The notes beneath the pieces were generated by a model, which did no database searches, had not been told where the DNA came from, and worked only from the letters and a program-made list of their open reading frames with translations. The translations under genes and the position numbers were made by a program. From the NCBI GenBank assembly GCA_030685025.1, contig JAUXWC010000107.1, positions 1 through 39,735 of the forward strand: a stretch of DNA of 39,735 bases, in the 5' to 3' direction. Source of the stretch: Rhodoferax sp. GTDB taxonomy: Bacteria > Pseudomonadota > Gammaproteobacteria > Burkholderiales > Burkholderiaceae_C. Positions 1-8,381 of this stretch are shown one piece after another. How positions within the stretch are numbered: the first letter of the stretch is position 1; each line of letters begins with the position of its first letter.

Positions 1-30
1 CGCCAAGCCAAACTCAAACTCAAACGCCGC

Positions 31-66
31 AACCAGGGTAGTGGCCCGCGGGCCACTACCCTGGTT
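31..66. repeat. Perfect 36-bp palindrome upstream of the CRISPR array
   Basis: The left 18-base arm (31-48, beginning AACCAGGGTAGTGG) is the exact reverse complement of the right arm (49-66), with centre CCCGCGGG and no unpaired base in the duplex form. As single strand it would fold into a long GC-rich hairpin with a small loop. No T-tract follows on either strand, so it is not a textbook intrinsic terminator. It lies about 95 bases before the first CRISPR repeat. It could be a bidirectional terminator-like structure closing a gene to the left, a dyad binding site, or a mobile palindromic repeat. The symmetry is seen directly; the role is unknown. Confidence 0.85.
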
Positions 67-160
67 GATCGATCAGACCATCAAGCGTGGGAGAAACGCT
101 GTTCGCAGCCAGAAAAGCGCGTTTCTCGGCCATCGTTGACATCTTGAACCGCTCAATCAC
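67..160 (+). other. Presumed leader-side flank of the CRISPR array
   Basis: This is the 94-base stretch between the palindrome and the first repeat. The repeat orientation (the crRNA 5' handle would be CTCAGAAA) places the leader on this side. It is not AT-rich, and I see no clear IHF-type site or good -10/-35 pair, so the leader is either divergent, partly lost, or extends left of the palindrome. No reading frame here resembles a Cas protein end. The leader call is an inference from repeat polarity only. Confidence 0.35.
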
Positions 161-908
161 GTTCACTGCCGCGCAGGCAGCTCAGAAAACTGGGTATAGG
201 GCGTCTGCTGGATTTCGTTAGTTCACTGCCGCGCAGGCAGCTCAGAAACTAGCGGCTGCTTCCAGAAGTTCTTTGTCAGTGTTCACTGCCGCGCAGGCAG
301 CTCAGAAATGACCGTCAGCACCACCCTGGGTCACCCGGCAGTTCACTGCCGCGCAGGCAGCTCAGAAAAAGCGCCTATCGGACCTGACGGCGGGGGACGT
401 GTTCACTGCCGCGCAGGCAGCTCAGAAAAGAAGCCCCTCGCCAACTGGAGCAAACGTTGCGTTCACTGCCGCGCAGGCAGCTCAGAAAAACAGTCTGGCG
501 CTGAGTTACGCCACCTTCATGTTCACTGCCGCGCAGGCAGCTCAGAAATTGCTTGCCCCGGCGTCGTTCAGATTGCGTATGTTCACTGCCGCGCAGGCAG
601 CTCAGAAATACCAACGCCATCTTCTTTGTGGACACCGAAAGTTCACTGTTCCGAGGCAGCTCAGAAAACCTTGCGCCGGGGCATTGCGAGGAGTTATGGG
701 TTCACTGCCGCGCAGGCAGCTCAGAAAACCAGTAGGAAACGAGTACAACGGCAGCTTTGGTTCACTGCCGCGCAGGCAGCTCAGAAAAATCGAAGGCCAC
801 GGAACCGGGTACAGAGTGGGTTCACTGCCGCGCAGGCAGCTCAGAAACACCCGGGCCGGTGCGGTAAGGTTCAGCGGGATGTTCACTGCCGCGCAGGCAG
901 CTCAGAAA
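161..908 (+). CRISPR. CRISPR array, type I-F-like repeats, 13 repeats and 12 spacers
   Basis: Repeats start at 161, 221, 281, 341, 401, 461, 521, 581, 641, 700, 760, 820 and 881. Twelve are identical 28-mers beginning GTTCACTG, with a CTGCC/GGCAG stem around a GCGCA loop and ending CTCAGAAA. This matches the class of repeats processed by Cas6f (Csy4), which leaves an 8-nt 5' handle, so transcription is on the + strand. Spacers are 32 nt except the last (848-880, 33 nt). The ninth repeat (641-667) is a 27-nt variant. All spacers differ from one another and I recognise no protospacer in this window. No cas gene is visible; the set may lie left of the window, or the array may be orphaned. Short frames across the array are repetitive translation artefacts. 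Confidence 0.97.
641..667 (+). repeat. Variant CRISPR repeat (27 nt) inside the array
   Basis: Compared with the consensus, the left stem CTGCC has become CTGTT and the loop GCGCA has become CCGA (one base shorter); the flanks GTTCA, GGCAG and CTCAGAAA are unchanged. The stem can still form five pairs in RNA because the two C-to-T changes give U.G wobble pairs. It is the ninth of 13 repeats, not the terminal one where degenerate repeats usually sit. Confidence 0.9.
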
Positions 909-1030
909 TGCACGAACAACAGTCGCCCGCAGCTTCGATGCATACTCCGTTTTGTTTGATGGTCAAAGCCTGTCCGCCGGGCAATCAATGCAGCCCGCAA
1001 CGGGCGTAACCCTGACAAGGAGATGCTGAA

Positions 1031-1237
1031 ATGACCGAAATCGTTTTTGTAGTCGAACTGGCCCCCGAGGGCGGCTACACCGCCCACGCTCTGGGTGAGT
1101 CCATCTTCACCGAGGCAGACACCGAGGCCGAACTGCGGGTGGCTGTTCAAGAGGCGGTGCGTTGCCACTTTGACGAAAGCAAGTCGCCCAAAGTCATCCG
1201 TTTGCACTTTGTTCGTGATGAGCTACTGGCTGCGTAG
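1031..1237 (+). CDS. Small HicB-like antitoxin-family protein, no HicA partner seen
   Basis: This 68-residue protein resembles the short HicB-like family whose members read roughly EGGYTA-ALGESIFTEADT-EELR and end in VRCHFDE...IRLHFVRDE. These single-domain proteins adopt the partial RNase H-like fold of HicB antitoxins and are often misnamed as an oxoisovalerate dehydrogenase subunit. An AAGGAG ribosome binding site (1017-1022) sits 8 bases before the ATG. In related loci a HicA-type RNA-cleaving toxin gene follows directly. Here only 67 non-coding bases separate it from a DinD-like gene, and I find no HicA frame on either strand. It may be an orphan antitoxin, a regulator, or the partner of the downstream gene. 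Family assignment is good; function is inferred. Confidence 0.75.
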   Translation: MTEIVFVVELAPEGGYTAHALGESIFTEADTEAELRVAVQEAVRCHFDESKSPKVIRLHFVRDELLAA

Positions 1238-1304
1238 TGCAAGGCAAACCGGGCCACACGCAGACTCAGCGCGTTGGGGCAGGACATTTTGAAAGACACC
1301 AAAA

Positions 1305-2150
1305 ATGAAAATTTCCCCCATCGAATTCGACGGTCAGTCCATCCGCCGCGTCTACGACGAAGACACTCAAACATGGTGGTTTTCGGTGGTCGACGTGGTG
1401 CAGGTGTTGACGGAAAGCACCAACGCCAATCGGTACTGGTCTGATCTCAAGCGCAAATTGGCGCAGGAAGCAGGCTCTGAGCAACCTTACGAGAAAATCG
1501 TAAGGTTGAAGTTAACAGCCACTGACGGCAAGCAGCGCGAGACCGATTGCGCTGAAGCCGGCACGCTGCTTCGCATCGTCCAATCTATCCCCAGCCCCAA
1601 GGCCGAACCCATCAAACTCTGGCTCGCCAAGGTCGGTTACGAGCGCATGCAAGAGATGGCCGATCCGGCCTTGTCACTGGACCGTGCCCGCCAGACCTGG
1701 CAGCAGCATGGCCTCAGTGACAAGTGGATTCAGCAACGCATGACCGGGCAGGAAACGCGCAACAAGCTCACCGATTACTGGCGCGGCCACGACATCAAGG
1801 AAGGCAGCGAGTTTGCCATCCTGACCAACATCATTCATCAAGAATGGTCTGGCGTGAGTGTGGCCGAGCACAAGGACATGAAGGGCCTGAAAAGCCATAA
1901 CCTGCGCGACCACATGAGCGAGGCGGAACTGATCTTCACGGCGCTGGCCGAGCTGTCCACCCGGCAGATATCCGAAAGCGTGAATGCCACCGGCATGCCG
2001 CAAAACAAAACCGCCGCCAAGGCCGGTGGCCGCATCGCCCGTCAGGCCCGCAATCAACTGGAGAGTCAGACGGGAAAGTCGGTCGTCACTGGTGCCAATT
2101 ACCTGGCGCCGACTGCCAAGAAAGCGTTGAAGGTACCGCGCAAAGCGTAA
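1305..2150 (+). CDS. DinD-like BRO-N domain protein
   Basis: The protein has 281 residues. Residues 1-110 look like a BRO-N domain (FDGQSIRRVYDEDTQTWWFS then a DVVQVL helix), a DNA-binding fold common in phage and baculovirus proteins. The C-terminal half resembles E. coli DinD, with the MKGLKSHNLRDHM segment near residue 190, followed by AELIFTALAEL and a basic tail rich in Ala and Lys. E. coli DinD is a LexA-regulated protein reported to inhibit RecA filaments. I see no clear LexA operator here. The gene lies 67 bases downstream of the HicB-like gene on the same strand, so co-transcription is likely, and both adjoin the CRISPR array. A role in DNA damage or phage response is inferred. Confidence 0.8.
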   Translation: MKISPIEFDGQSIRRVYDEDTQTWWFSVVDVVQVLTESTNANRYWSDLKRKLAQEAGSEQPYEKIVRLKLTATDGKQRETDCAEAGTLLRIVQSIPSPKAEPIKLWLAKVGYERMQEMADPALSLDRARQTWQQHGLSDKWIQQRMTGQETRNKLTDYWRGHDIKEGSEFAILTNIIHQEWSGVSVAEHKDMKGLKSHNLRDHMSEAELIFTALAELSTRQISESVNATGMPQNKTAAKAGGRIARQARNQLESQTGKSVVTGANYLAPTAKKALKVPRKA

Positions 2151-2192
2151 GGCGCGGCCGGAGTCAAAAAGTCCACATTGCAGCCGACCTTG

Positions 2193-2208
2193 AACAAATC
2201 CATTTGTT
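2193..2208. terminator. Weak AT-rich hairpin between convergent genes
   Basis: AACAAA (2193-2198) and TTTGTT (2203-2208) form a 6-bp stem around a TCCA loop, in the 98-base gap between the convergent DinD-like and proline iminopeptidase genes. The stem is weak and no long T-run follows, so a bidirectional terminator role is only possible. Confidence 0.25.
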
Positions 2209-2248
2209 TGGCGCAGCGCGTGCAGCATCTCTGCGTTCATCCGCCAGA

Positions 2249-3220
2249 TCAGCCAAACCGCCCCTGCTCCCAGAACTGATCCGTCGCCGCCACAAGCGCC
2301 TTGGCAATGCCCGGCTCAAACGCGGCGTGCCCCGCGTCCTCGACCAGGCGAAACGCTGCTTCGGGCCAGGCTTGCTTCAAGCGAAACGCCGACACCGGCG
2401 GGCACACCACGTCGTAGCGGCCCTGGATGATCACGGCGGGCAGGTGCCGGATACGACCGATCTCGCGGATCAGTTGATCCTCGCCCAGAAAGCCCTGGTT
2501 CAGGAAGTAGTGCGCCTCCAGCCGGCCGACCCCCAGTCCCACCGCCTGCGATGCAAATTGTTGCGCCACTTCCGGGTGCGGCAGCAGGTGCAGGCAACTG
2601 CCCTCGTAGCGGCTCCAGGTGCGTGCGGCGAGCGCGTTGGCGGCTGGGTCATCGCTGAACAGCCGCTTGGCGTAGGCCGCCAACAGATCGCCGCGTTCGC
2701 CCGGCGCAATGGCCTCGACGAAGCGCGCGTGTTCTTCGGGGAAAAACCACTTGATGCCGTTGAGAAACCAGTCGATCTCGGCAGGCGTGCACAGGAAGAT
2801 GCCGCGCAGTACAAAGCCGCTGCAGCGCTCGGGGTGTGCCTGCCCGTAAGCCAGCGCCAGCGTGGAACCCCAGGAGCCGCCGAACACCAGCCAGCGATCA
2901 ATGCCCATCTTCTGGCGCAGCGTCTCGATGTCGGCGATCAGCAACTGCGTGGTGTTGTCCCGGTACTCGCCAAGCGGTGTGGATTGACCCGCGCCGCGTT
3001 GGTCGAACAGCACGATGCGGTAATGGGCCGGGTCGAAGAACTGGCGGTGCAGCGGTGACAGGCCGGCGCCGGGTCCGCCGTGCAGGAACAGCACCGGCAC
3101 GCCATCGGGGTTGCCGCATTCCTCCCAATACAGGGTGTGCCGGTCGTCCACCGGCAGCATGCCGCTGCGATAGGGTTCGATTGGGGGATACAGCGGCGGG
3201 CTAAGCGTGGCGTCGGTCAT
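2249..3220 (-). CDS. pip: Proline iminopeptidase (prolyl aminopeptidase)
   Basis: This 323-residue alpha/beta hydrolase of peptidase family S33 removes N-terminal proline from peptides in the cytoplasm. The oxyanion-hole motif HGGPG is at 47-51 and the nucleophile elbow GGSWGS at 114-119, making Ser116 the nucleophile. A catalytic Asp in GRYDVVCP and a His in DAGHAAFE complete the triad near the C-terminus. The full length and the typical N-terminus (PPIEPYRSGML...LYWEECGNPDG) support the chosen start. It is divergent from the M16 peptidase gene, with 117 bases between the starts holding the control signals of both. No signal peptide is seen. Confidence 0.95.
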   Translation of the reverse strand: MTDATLSPPLYPPIEPYRSGMLPVDDRHTLYWEECGNPDGVPVLFLHGGPGAGLSPLHRQFFDPAHYRIVLFDQRGAGQSTPLGEYRDNTTQLLIADIETLRQKMGIDRWLVFGGSWGSTLALAYGQAHPERCSGFVLRGIFLCTPAEIDWFLNGIKWFFPEEHARFVEAIAPGERGDLLAAYAKRLFSDDPAANALAARTWSRYEGSCLHLLPHPEVAQQFASQAVGLGVGRLEAHYFLNQGFLGEDQLIREIGRIRHLPAVIIQGRYDVVCPPVSAFRLKQAWPEAAFRLVEDAGHAAFEPGIAKALVAATDQFWEQGRFG

Positions 3221-3337
3221 TGTGGCGGCGTATGGCGGCGGGGTGTGGCGGGTGAAAGATCGGCGAAGGTCGAGGATACTTCAAGCCTTCGGGACCGGTC
3301 CTCGGTTCAAACCACTGCTTTGGAAAGGCATCACGTG

Positions 3338-6169
3338 ATGCAATGGAAACCACTTTTTGCCGCCCTGGTGTTGGCGGGCGCGTCGCTGCCGGGTTCGACC
3401 GTCGCGGCTGATGCGCCGGGCGCTGGCGGACCGGTTGTCACCAGCGGCGACCGTATTGCCGTGCGCCACGAAACGCTGCGCCTGGCCAATGGTTTTGAGG
3501 TGATCCTGGTCGAGGACCATCGTTTGCCGCTGGTGGCCTTCAACCTCTGGGTGCACGCCGGACCGCGCAACGAGGCCAGGGGCCAGACTGGCTTCGCGCA
3601 CTTGTTCGAGCATCTGATGTTCGCCGGCAGCAAGCACATTGCCCGCGGCCAGGCTGACAAGATCATTGATGCGGCGGGCGGCACCGACTCCAACGGCAGC
3701 ACCAACTTCGACCGCACCAACTACTACTTCACCTTGCCCGCCAACCAGCTTGAGCTGGGTCTATGGATCAAGTCGGACATGCTGGGCTACATGATTGACC
3801 AGGTGGACGCGGTGGCACTGGCCAACCAGCAGGATGTGGTGCGCAATGAGCGCCGCCAGACCACCGAGAGCCGCCCCTACGGCATTGTTGAAGAGGCGAT
3901 GTATGAGGCGCTGTTCCCGCAGGGCCATCCCTACCGGGCGGTGGTGATCGGCTCGCACGCGGACATTCAGTCGATCAAGCTGGCGGATGTGAAGGCGTTC
4001 GCCAAAACCTACTACCGGCCCAATAACGCCACGCTGGTGCTGGCGGGCGATTTCCGCAGTGCCGACGCCAAGCGCTTGGTGCAGAAGTACTTCGGCTCGC
4101 TCAAGGCCGGCCGGCCAGTGCCGCCCGTGGCGGCCGTTCAGCCGCGCATCAGCGTCGAACGCCGGTTGGTGGTGGCGGACCAGGTCGAGTTGCCGCGCCT
4201 GACCATGGCCTGGCACACGCCGGCCCACTACCGGCCTGGTGATGCGGAGCTCGATGTAGTGGCCAACTTGCTTGGTGGCGGCAAATCGAGCCGCTTGTAC
4301 AAACGCCTGGTGTACGAACTCCAGGTCGCGCAGTCGGTCACGGCATTGCAGGATTCGATGTCTTTGGGTTCGGTGTTCAGCATCGAGGTGGTGGCCCGGC
4401 CAGGCCAGTCGCTCGACGGCATCGAGCGGGCCGTCGACCAGGAATTGGCGCAACTGACCCGCGAGGGGCCGACCGAGGACGAGCTCAAACGGGCTCGCGC
4501 GGCCTTTGAGACGCAGTTGTTTGGCCGCCTGGAAAAAGTCGGAACACTGGCAGACCTGTTGAACCATTACCGGCTGATGGCGGGGGATGCGGATTTCATC
4601 GGCAAGGACCTGGACCGTTATCGTCAACTGACTCTGGACGGGGTACGGGCCACTGCGGCCGAGTACCTGCGCCAGACCGCGCGCGTGGTCGTGCATGCGA
4701 TGCCGGGCGCCCAGGTGCTGGCGCCGGAGGTGCCAACGCCGCCCAGTCCGCTCGCCACCAAGGCCAGCGAGCGTGAATCGTTGAACGCCGATGAGCCGTG
4801 GCGCCGGCGCCAACCCGCCGCTCGTGCCCTGCCCGCCATGAAGTTGCCACTGGCCAATCGCTTCACTTTGGCCAATGGACTGACTGTGGTGCACAGCCCC
4901 AAACCGGGTGTGCCGCTGGTGAGTGCCGAACTGGTGTTGCGCGCCGGCCAAAGCGCCAATCCGGCGACCCATGCGGGGCTGGCCGGATTTACCGCCGCGA
5001 TGCTGCAGGAGGGCACGCAGACCCGCTCGGCCTTGGCGGTGGCGGCCCAGACGGCGGACTTGGGCGCCAGCTTGGTCAGCCTGTCGGGGCGCGAGGAGAC
5101 ACGGGTCGAGCTCGGTAGCCTGAAGTCGGCGTTTGCGCCAGCGCTGGCCCTGCTGGCCGATGTCGTGCTGAACCCGGCCTTTGATGCCGCCGAGATCGAG
5201 CGGGTCAAGAAGACGCGGCTGGCCGCGCTGTTGCAGCAGCGGGAAAACGCGGCGCAACTGGCTTCCCTGGTGGCCAATCAGGCTTTTTTTGGCGACGCAC
5301 ACCCGCTGGGCGCCAGCGGCTTGGGGACCGAGCAGTCGATCCAGGCCACCGACCGCGCAGCGTTGCTGGCCTTTTGGCAACAGCATTACCGTCCCGATCA
5401 AGCCGCCCTGGTGGTGGCGGGCGATGTCACCGAGTCCGAGTTGCGTGTACTGGCCGAACGTCTGTTTGGTGGCTGGAAGCGGCCTGAGTCGGGCCTTGCC
5501 CGGGCGAAGACGCTGCCGGCCCGTTCCACGGACGCCAAGGTGGTGCTGGTCGACAAGCCGGGCGCGCCTCAGACGGCATTGGTGGTGCTTGGGCGTGGCC
5601 CCTTGGCCGGCGGGCGCGACGCGCAGGCGCTGGAGGTGATGAACGCCGCACTGGGCGGCTTGTTCACCTCGCGCATCAACACGCAACTGCGCGAGGTCAA
5701 GGGCTACACCTATGGCGTGTCGTCGGGCTATGTGCAGGGGCGTGAGAGCGGCTTGTTCGGGCTCCACGGGAGCGTGCGTTCGGAGGTCACGGGCGCTGCC
5801 CTGGTGGAGGTGTTCAAGGAATTCAATGCAACCCGCGCCCGCCCGATGGGCCAAACCGAACTTCAGCGCGTGCGCAACGCCTTGCTGTTGTCGCTGCCAG
5901 GCCAGTTCGACACCAACCAAGTCATCGCCGATGGCTACGCGCGGGTCTGGTTGCTGGGCTTGCCGGACGATCACATCGCGCGTTTGCCCGGCGCGTTGTC
6001 AGCCGTGACGGCCAACAGCGCCTGGAAGGCCGCGCGGGATCACCTCGATCCGCGGCAGTTGATCGTGGTGGCGGTCGGCGACAAAGCCAAGGTGGCGCCG
6101 CAAATCGCCGCCTGGGGCCGCAAGCCGGTGCTCCATTGGGCTGCACCGGGCAACAAGCGCGACGATTGA
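3338..6169 (+). CDS. Periplasmic M16 zinc metallopeptidase with fused active and inactive halves
   Basis: The product has 943 residues from the ATG at 3338, which follows a GGAAAGG ribosome binding site; longer upstream frames run through the divergent promoter region. A signal peptide is present (basic start, hydrophobic core, cleavage near STVAADA around residue 24). The first M16 half carries the inverted zinc motif HLFEH at 88-92 and the downstream NERRQTTES segment that supplies the third ligand. The second half, from about residue 505, has a matching fold signature (FTLANGLTVV...VSAELVLRAG) but its HxxEH position is replaced by AAMLQEG, so it should be inactive and structural. This is the usual pitrilysin-like clam-shell arrangement on one chain. 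It probably degrades peptides in the periplasm. The gene is convergent with metK, 20 bases away. Confidence 0.93.
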   Translation: MQWKPLFAALVLAGASLPGSTVAADAPGAGGPVVTSGDRIAVRHETLRLANGFEVILVEDHRLPLVAFNLWVHAGPRNEARGQTGFAHLFEHLMFAGSKHIARGQADKIIDAAGGTDSNGSTNFDRTNYYFTLPANQLELGLWIKSDMLGYMIDQVDAVALANQQDVVRNERRQTTESRPYGIVEEAMYEALFPQGHPYRAVVIGSHADIQSIKLADVKAFAKTYYRPNNATLVLAGDFRSADAKRLVQKYFGSLKAGRPVPPVAAVQPRISVERRLVVADQVELPRLTMAWHTPAHYRPGDAELDVVANLLGGGKSSRLYKRLVYELQVAQSVTALQDSMSLGSVFSIEVVARPGQSLDGIERAVDQELAQLTREGPTEDELKRARAAFETQLFGRLEKVGTLADLLNHYRLMAGDADFIGKDLDRYRQLTLDGVRATAAEYLRQTARVVVHAMPGAQVLAPEVPTPPSPLATKASERESLNADEPWRRRQPAARALPAMKLPLANRFTLANGLTVVHSPKPGVPLVSAELVLRAGQSANPATHAGLAGFTAAMLQEGTQTRSALAVAAQTADLGASLVSLSGREETRVELGSLKSAFAPALALLADVVLNPAFDAAEIERVKKTRLAALLQQRENAAQLASLVANQAFFGDAHPLGASGLGTEQSIQATDRAALLAFWQQHYRPDQAALVVAGDVTESELRVLAERLFGGWKRPESGLARAKTLPARSTDAKVVLVDKPGAPQTALVVLGRGPLAGGRDAQALEVMNAALGGLFTSRINTQLREVKGYTYGVSSGYVQGRESGLFGLHGSVRSEVTGAALVEVFKEFNATRARPMGQTELQRVRNALLLSLPGQFDTNQVIADGYARVWLLGLPDDHIARLPGALSAVTANSAWKAARDHLDPRQLIVVAVGDKAKVAPQIAAWGRKPVLHWAAPGNKRDD

Positions 6170-6189
6170 CGCCTACGGATGAACCGTGC

Positions 6190-7368
6190 TTAGAGCCCGG
6201 CCGCTTCACGCAGCGCACTGGCCTTGTCGGTGCGTTCCCAGGTGAACTCGGGTTCCTCACGGCCGAAGTGGCCGTAGGCGGCGGTCTTTTCGTAGATCGG
6301 GCGCAGCAGGTCCAACATTTGAATGATGCCCCGGGGACGCAGGTCGAAATGGGCGTTGATCAAGGCCGCAATCCGCTCGTCTGAAATGACGCCGGTGCCT
6401 TCTGTGTAGACCGTGACGTTCATCGGGCGGGCCACGCCGATCGCGTAGGCCACCTGGATTTGGCATTGGCGTGCCAGACCCGCCGCGACAATGTTCTTGG
6501 CCACATACCGTGCGGCATAAGCGGCCGAGCGGTCAACCTTGGACGGGTCCTTGCCGCTGAAGGCGCCACCACCGTGCGGGCAGGCGCCACCATAGGTGTC
6601 GACAATGATCTTGCGCCCGGTCAGGCCGCAGTCACCTTGCGGGCCGCCGATGACGAAGCGGCCGGTCGGGTTGATCAAGTACTTGGTATTGATTAGCCAC
6701 TCCTTGGGCAACACCGGCTTGATGATGTCCTCGATCACTGCCTCGATGAAGGCCGGCTTCATCTTGGTGCCGTCGCTCATCTCGGGCGCGTGCTGGCTCG
6801 ACAGCACCACCGTGTCGATGCTGTGTGGCTTGCCGTCCACATAGCGCATGGTGACCTGGCTCTTGGCATCCGGGCGCAGGAAGGGCAGGCGCCCATCCTT
6901 GCGCAACTGGGCCTGGCGCTCGACCAGCCGGTGCGCATAGTGGATCGGCGCGGGCATCAGCTCGGGCGTCTCGTTGCAGGCGTAGCCAAACATCAGACCC
7001 TGGTCGCCAGCGCCGGTGTTGAGGTGGTCATCGGAGGCGTGGTCCACACCCTGGGCGATGTCGTTGCTTTGTTTGTCGTAGGCCACCAATACCGCGCAGC
7101 CCTTGTAGTCGATGCCGTACTCGGTGTTGTCGTAGCCAATGCGCTTGATGGTGTCGCGCGCGACCTGGATGTAGTCCACGTGGGCGTTGGTGGTGATTTC
7201 GCCGGCCAGCACGACCAGACCGGTGTTGGTCAGGGTCTCGGCCGCGACACGGGACTTTGGGTCCTGCTTGAAGATCGCGTCCAGAATCGCGTCGGATATC
7301 TGGTCCGCCACTTTGTCGGGGTGGCCCTCAGAGACCGATTCGGAAGTAAAAAGGAAATCGTTCGCCAT
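6190..7368 (-). CDS. metK: S-adenosylmethionine synthetase
   Basis: The 392-residue enzyme makes S-adenosylmethionine from methionine and ATP in the cytoplasm and is normally essential. The start [19 protein letters not shown] is diagnostic, with the catalytic His16 and the GHPDK motif. The ATP-binding [12 protein letters not shown] segment and the phosphate-loop [14 protein letters not shown] are intact, and the length matches the family. A frame extending 56 codons further upstream does not resemble MetK and is rejected. The gene is divergent from the acyltransferase genes with 180 bases between starts. I looked there for a SAM-sensing riboswitch and saw no convincing one. Confidence 0.98.
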   Translation of the reverse strand: MANDFLFTSESVSEGHPDKVADQISDAILDAIFKQDPKSRVAAETLTNTGLVVLAGEITTNAHVDYIQVARDTIKRIGYDNTEYGIDYKGCAVLVAYDKQSNDIAQGVDHASDDHLNTGAGDQGLMFGYACNETPELMPAPIHYAHRLVERQAQLRKDGRLPFLRPDAKSQVTMRYVDGKPHSIDTVVLSSQHAPEMSDGTKMKPAFIEAVIEDIIKPVLPKEWLINTKYLINPTGRFVIGGPQGDCGLTGRKIIVDTYGGACPHGGGAFSGKDPSKVDRSAAYAARYVAKNIVAAGLARQCQIQVAYAIGVARPMNVTVYTEGTGVISDERIAALINAHFDLRPRGIIQMLDLLRPIYEKTAAYGHFGREEPEFTWERTDKASALREAAGL

Positions 7369-7548
7369 GAAATTCAAGCTCCATAAAAGTTCAAGTCGCG
7401 TTGCTTGGGCTCTTTGGGGCTTCGGCGAACGCTTTAGCAGATGGGTCCGGATGGACAGGGCACAATGGCGGCTCTTCGACCCGACCAACGCGCTCGTCGC
7501 CCTGCAAGTAGTTCCGTAACTCGGCGACCTGCGCATTTTATCCGACCG

Positions 7549-8379
7549 ATGACGTCGCTCTTCAAGTTCTTGTCCATACTGCCCCTATGGTTGGCCCAAG
7601 GCCTGGGTGCTGCCCTGGGCTGGCTGGTGTTCGTGTGCTCGGGCGTGTACCGGCGGCGTTTCCTGGCCAACGCGCGCCAAGCGGGATTGAGCCGGCGCCA
7701 GTGGCTGCCGGCCGTTGCGGCGGCGGGCAAGCTGACGGCGGAGTTGCCACGTCTGTGGTTCGGTTCGGCGGTGCCGGTGTCGTGGCGCGGCGCCGAGCAT
7801 GTCGAGGCCGCGCTGTTGCGGGGCAAAGGGCTGGTGTTCCTGACGCCCCACTTGGGTTGTTTTGAGGTGGCTGCGCAGGCCTATGCGTTGCGATACGGGT
7901 TGACGCAGCAACCCATGACGGTGTTGTTCCGCCCGCATCGCAAGCCCTGGTTGCGCGAGCTGGTTGCGCAAGCCCGGACCCGGCCCGGTCTGCACGCCGC
8001 TCCGGCGACGATGGCAGGCGTGAAGCAAATGGTCAAGGCTTTGAAGCGGGGCCAGTCGCTGGGCCTGCTGCCCGACCAGGTGCCGCCGGCGGGCCTCGGT
8101 GTTTGGGCGCCCTTTTTCGGGCGAGACGCCTACACCATGACCCTGTCGGCCCGCCTGGTCCGGCAAACCGACGCCACCGTGCTGCTGGCCTGGGGCGAGC
8201 GTTTGCCGTGGGGCCGTGGTTTCACGGTTCATGTGCAGCCCATGGAGCAAGCCCTGTCGAGTGATGCCACGCTGGCGGCGACCCAGATCAACGCTGCCAT
8301 GGAGCAACTGGTGCTGGCCTGCCCGCAGCAGTATCTCTGGGGCTACGCCCGGTACAAACAACCGCGCCAGGACGCGTGA
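7549..8379 (+). CDS. Lipid A biosynthesis acyltransferase (LpxL/HtrB family), first copy
   Basis: A 276-residue membrane-associated lysophospholipid acyltransferase that would add a secondary acyl chain to lipid A at the inner face of the inner membrane. An N-terminal hydrophobic anchor spans about residues 5-30. The catalytic motif appears as HLGCFE (His101 to Glu106, HX4E). A second conserved block, [11 protein letters not shown] near 175-190, and the terminal [10 protein letters not shown] match the family. The start [17 protein letters not shown] is typical; an in-frame start 36 codons earlier would add an unlikely basic extension. The stop overlaps or nearly touches the start of the next acyltransferase, so the two are coupled. 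Which one acts as LpxL and which as LpxM cannot be told from sequence alone. Confidence 0.92.
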   Translation: MTSLFKFLSILPLWLAQGLGAALGWLVFVCSGVYRRRFLANARQAGLSRRQWLPAVAAAGKLTAELPRLWFGSAVPVSWRGAEHVEAALLRGKGLVFLTPHLGCFEVAAQAYALRYGLTQQPMTVLFRPHRKPWLRELVAQARTRPGLHAAPATMAGVKQMVKALKRGQSLGLLPDQVPPAGLGVWAPFFGRDAYTMTLSARLVRQTDATVLLAWGERLPWGRGFTVHVQPMEQALSSDATLAATQINAAMEQLVLACPQQYLWGYARYKQPRQDA

Positions 8380-8381
8380 CG

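Noticed and set aside
1-60. Possible 3' end of a cas gene at the left edge
   Set aside because: None of the three forward frames resembles the C-terminus of Cas6f or another Cas protein, and the palindrome occupies most of the stretch.
308-1009. Open frames across the CRISPR array on both strands
   Set aside because: They encode only the same repeat-derived peptide again and again and follow the 60-base repeat period; they are not genes.
1238-1304. Possible HicA toxin remnant after the HicB-like gene
   Set aside because: No frame in these 67 bases shows HicA features such as the GSH-containing motif; too short to call a pseudogene.
3761-5974. A 737-codon open frame antisense to the M16 peptidase, and similar long antisense frames in gltB, aroB, lysA and mrcA
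   Set aside because: They arise from high GC in the third codon position of real genes, show no family motifs, and lack ribosome binding sites.
7369-7548. Possible SAM-responsive riboswitch upstream of metK
   Set aside because: I looked for conserved SAM-class cores on the minus strand and saw none that fits; the region only shows GC-rich sequence.
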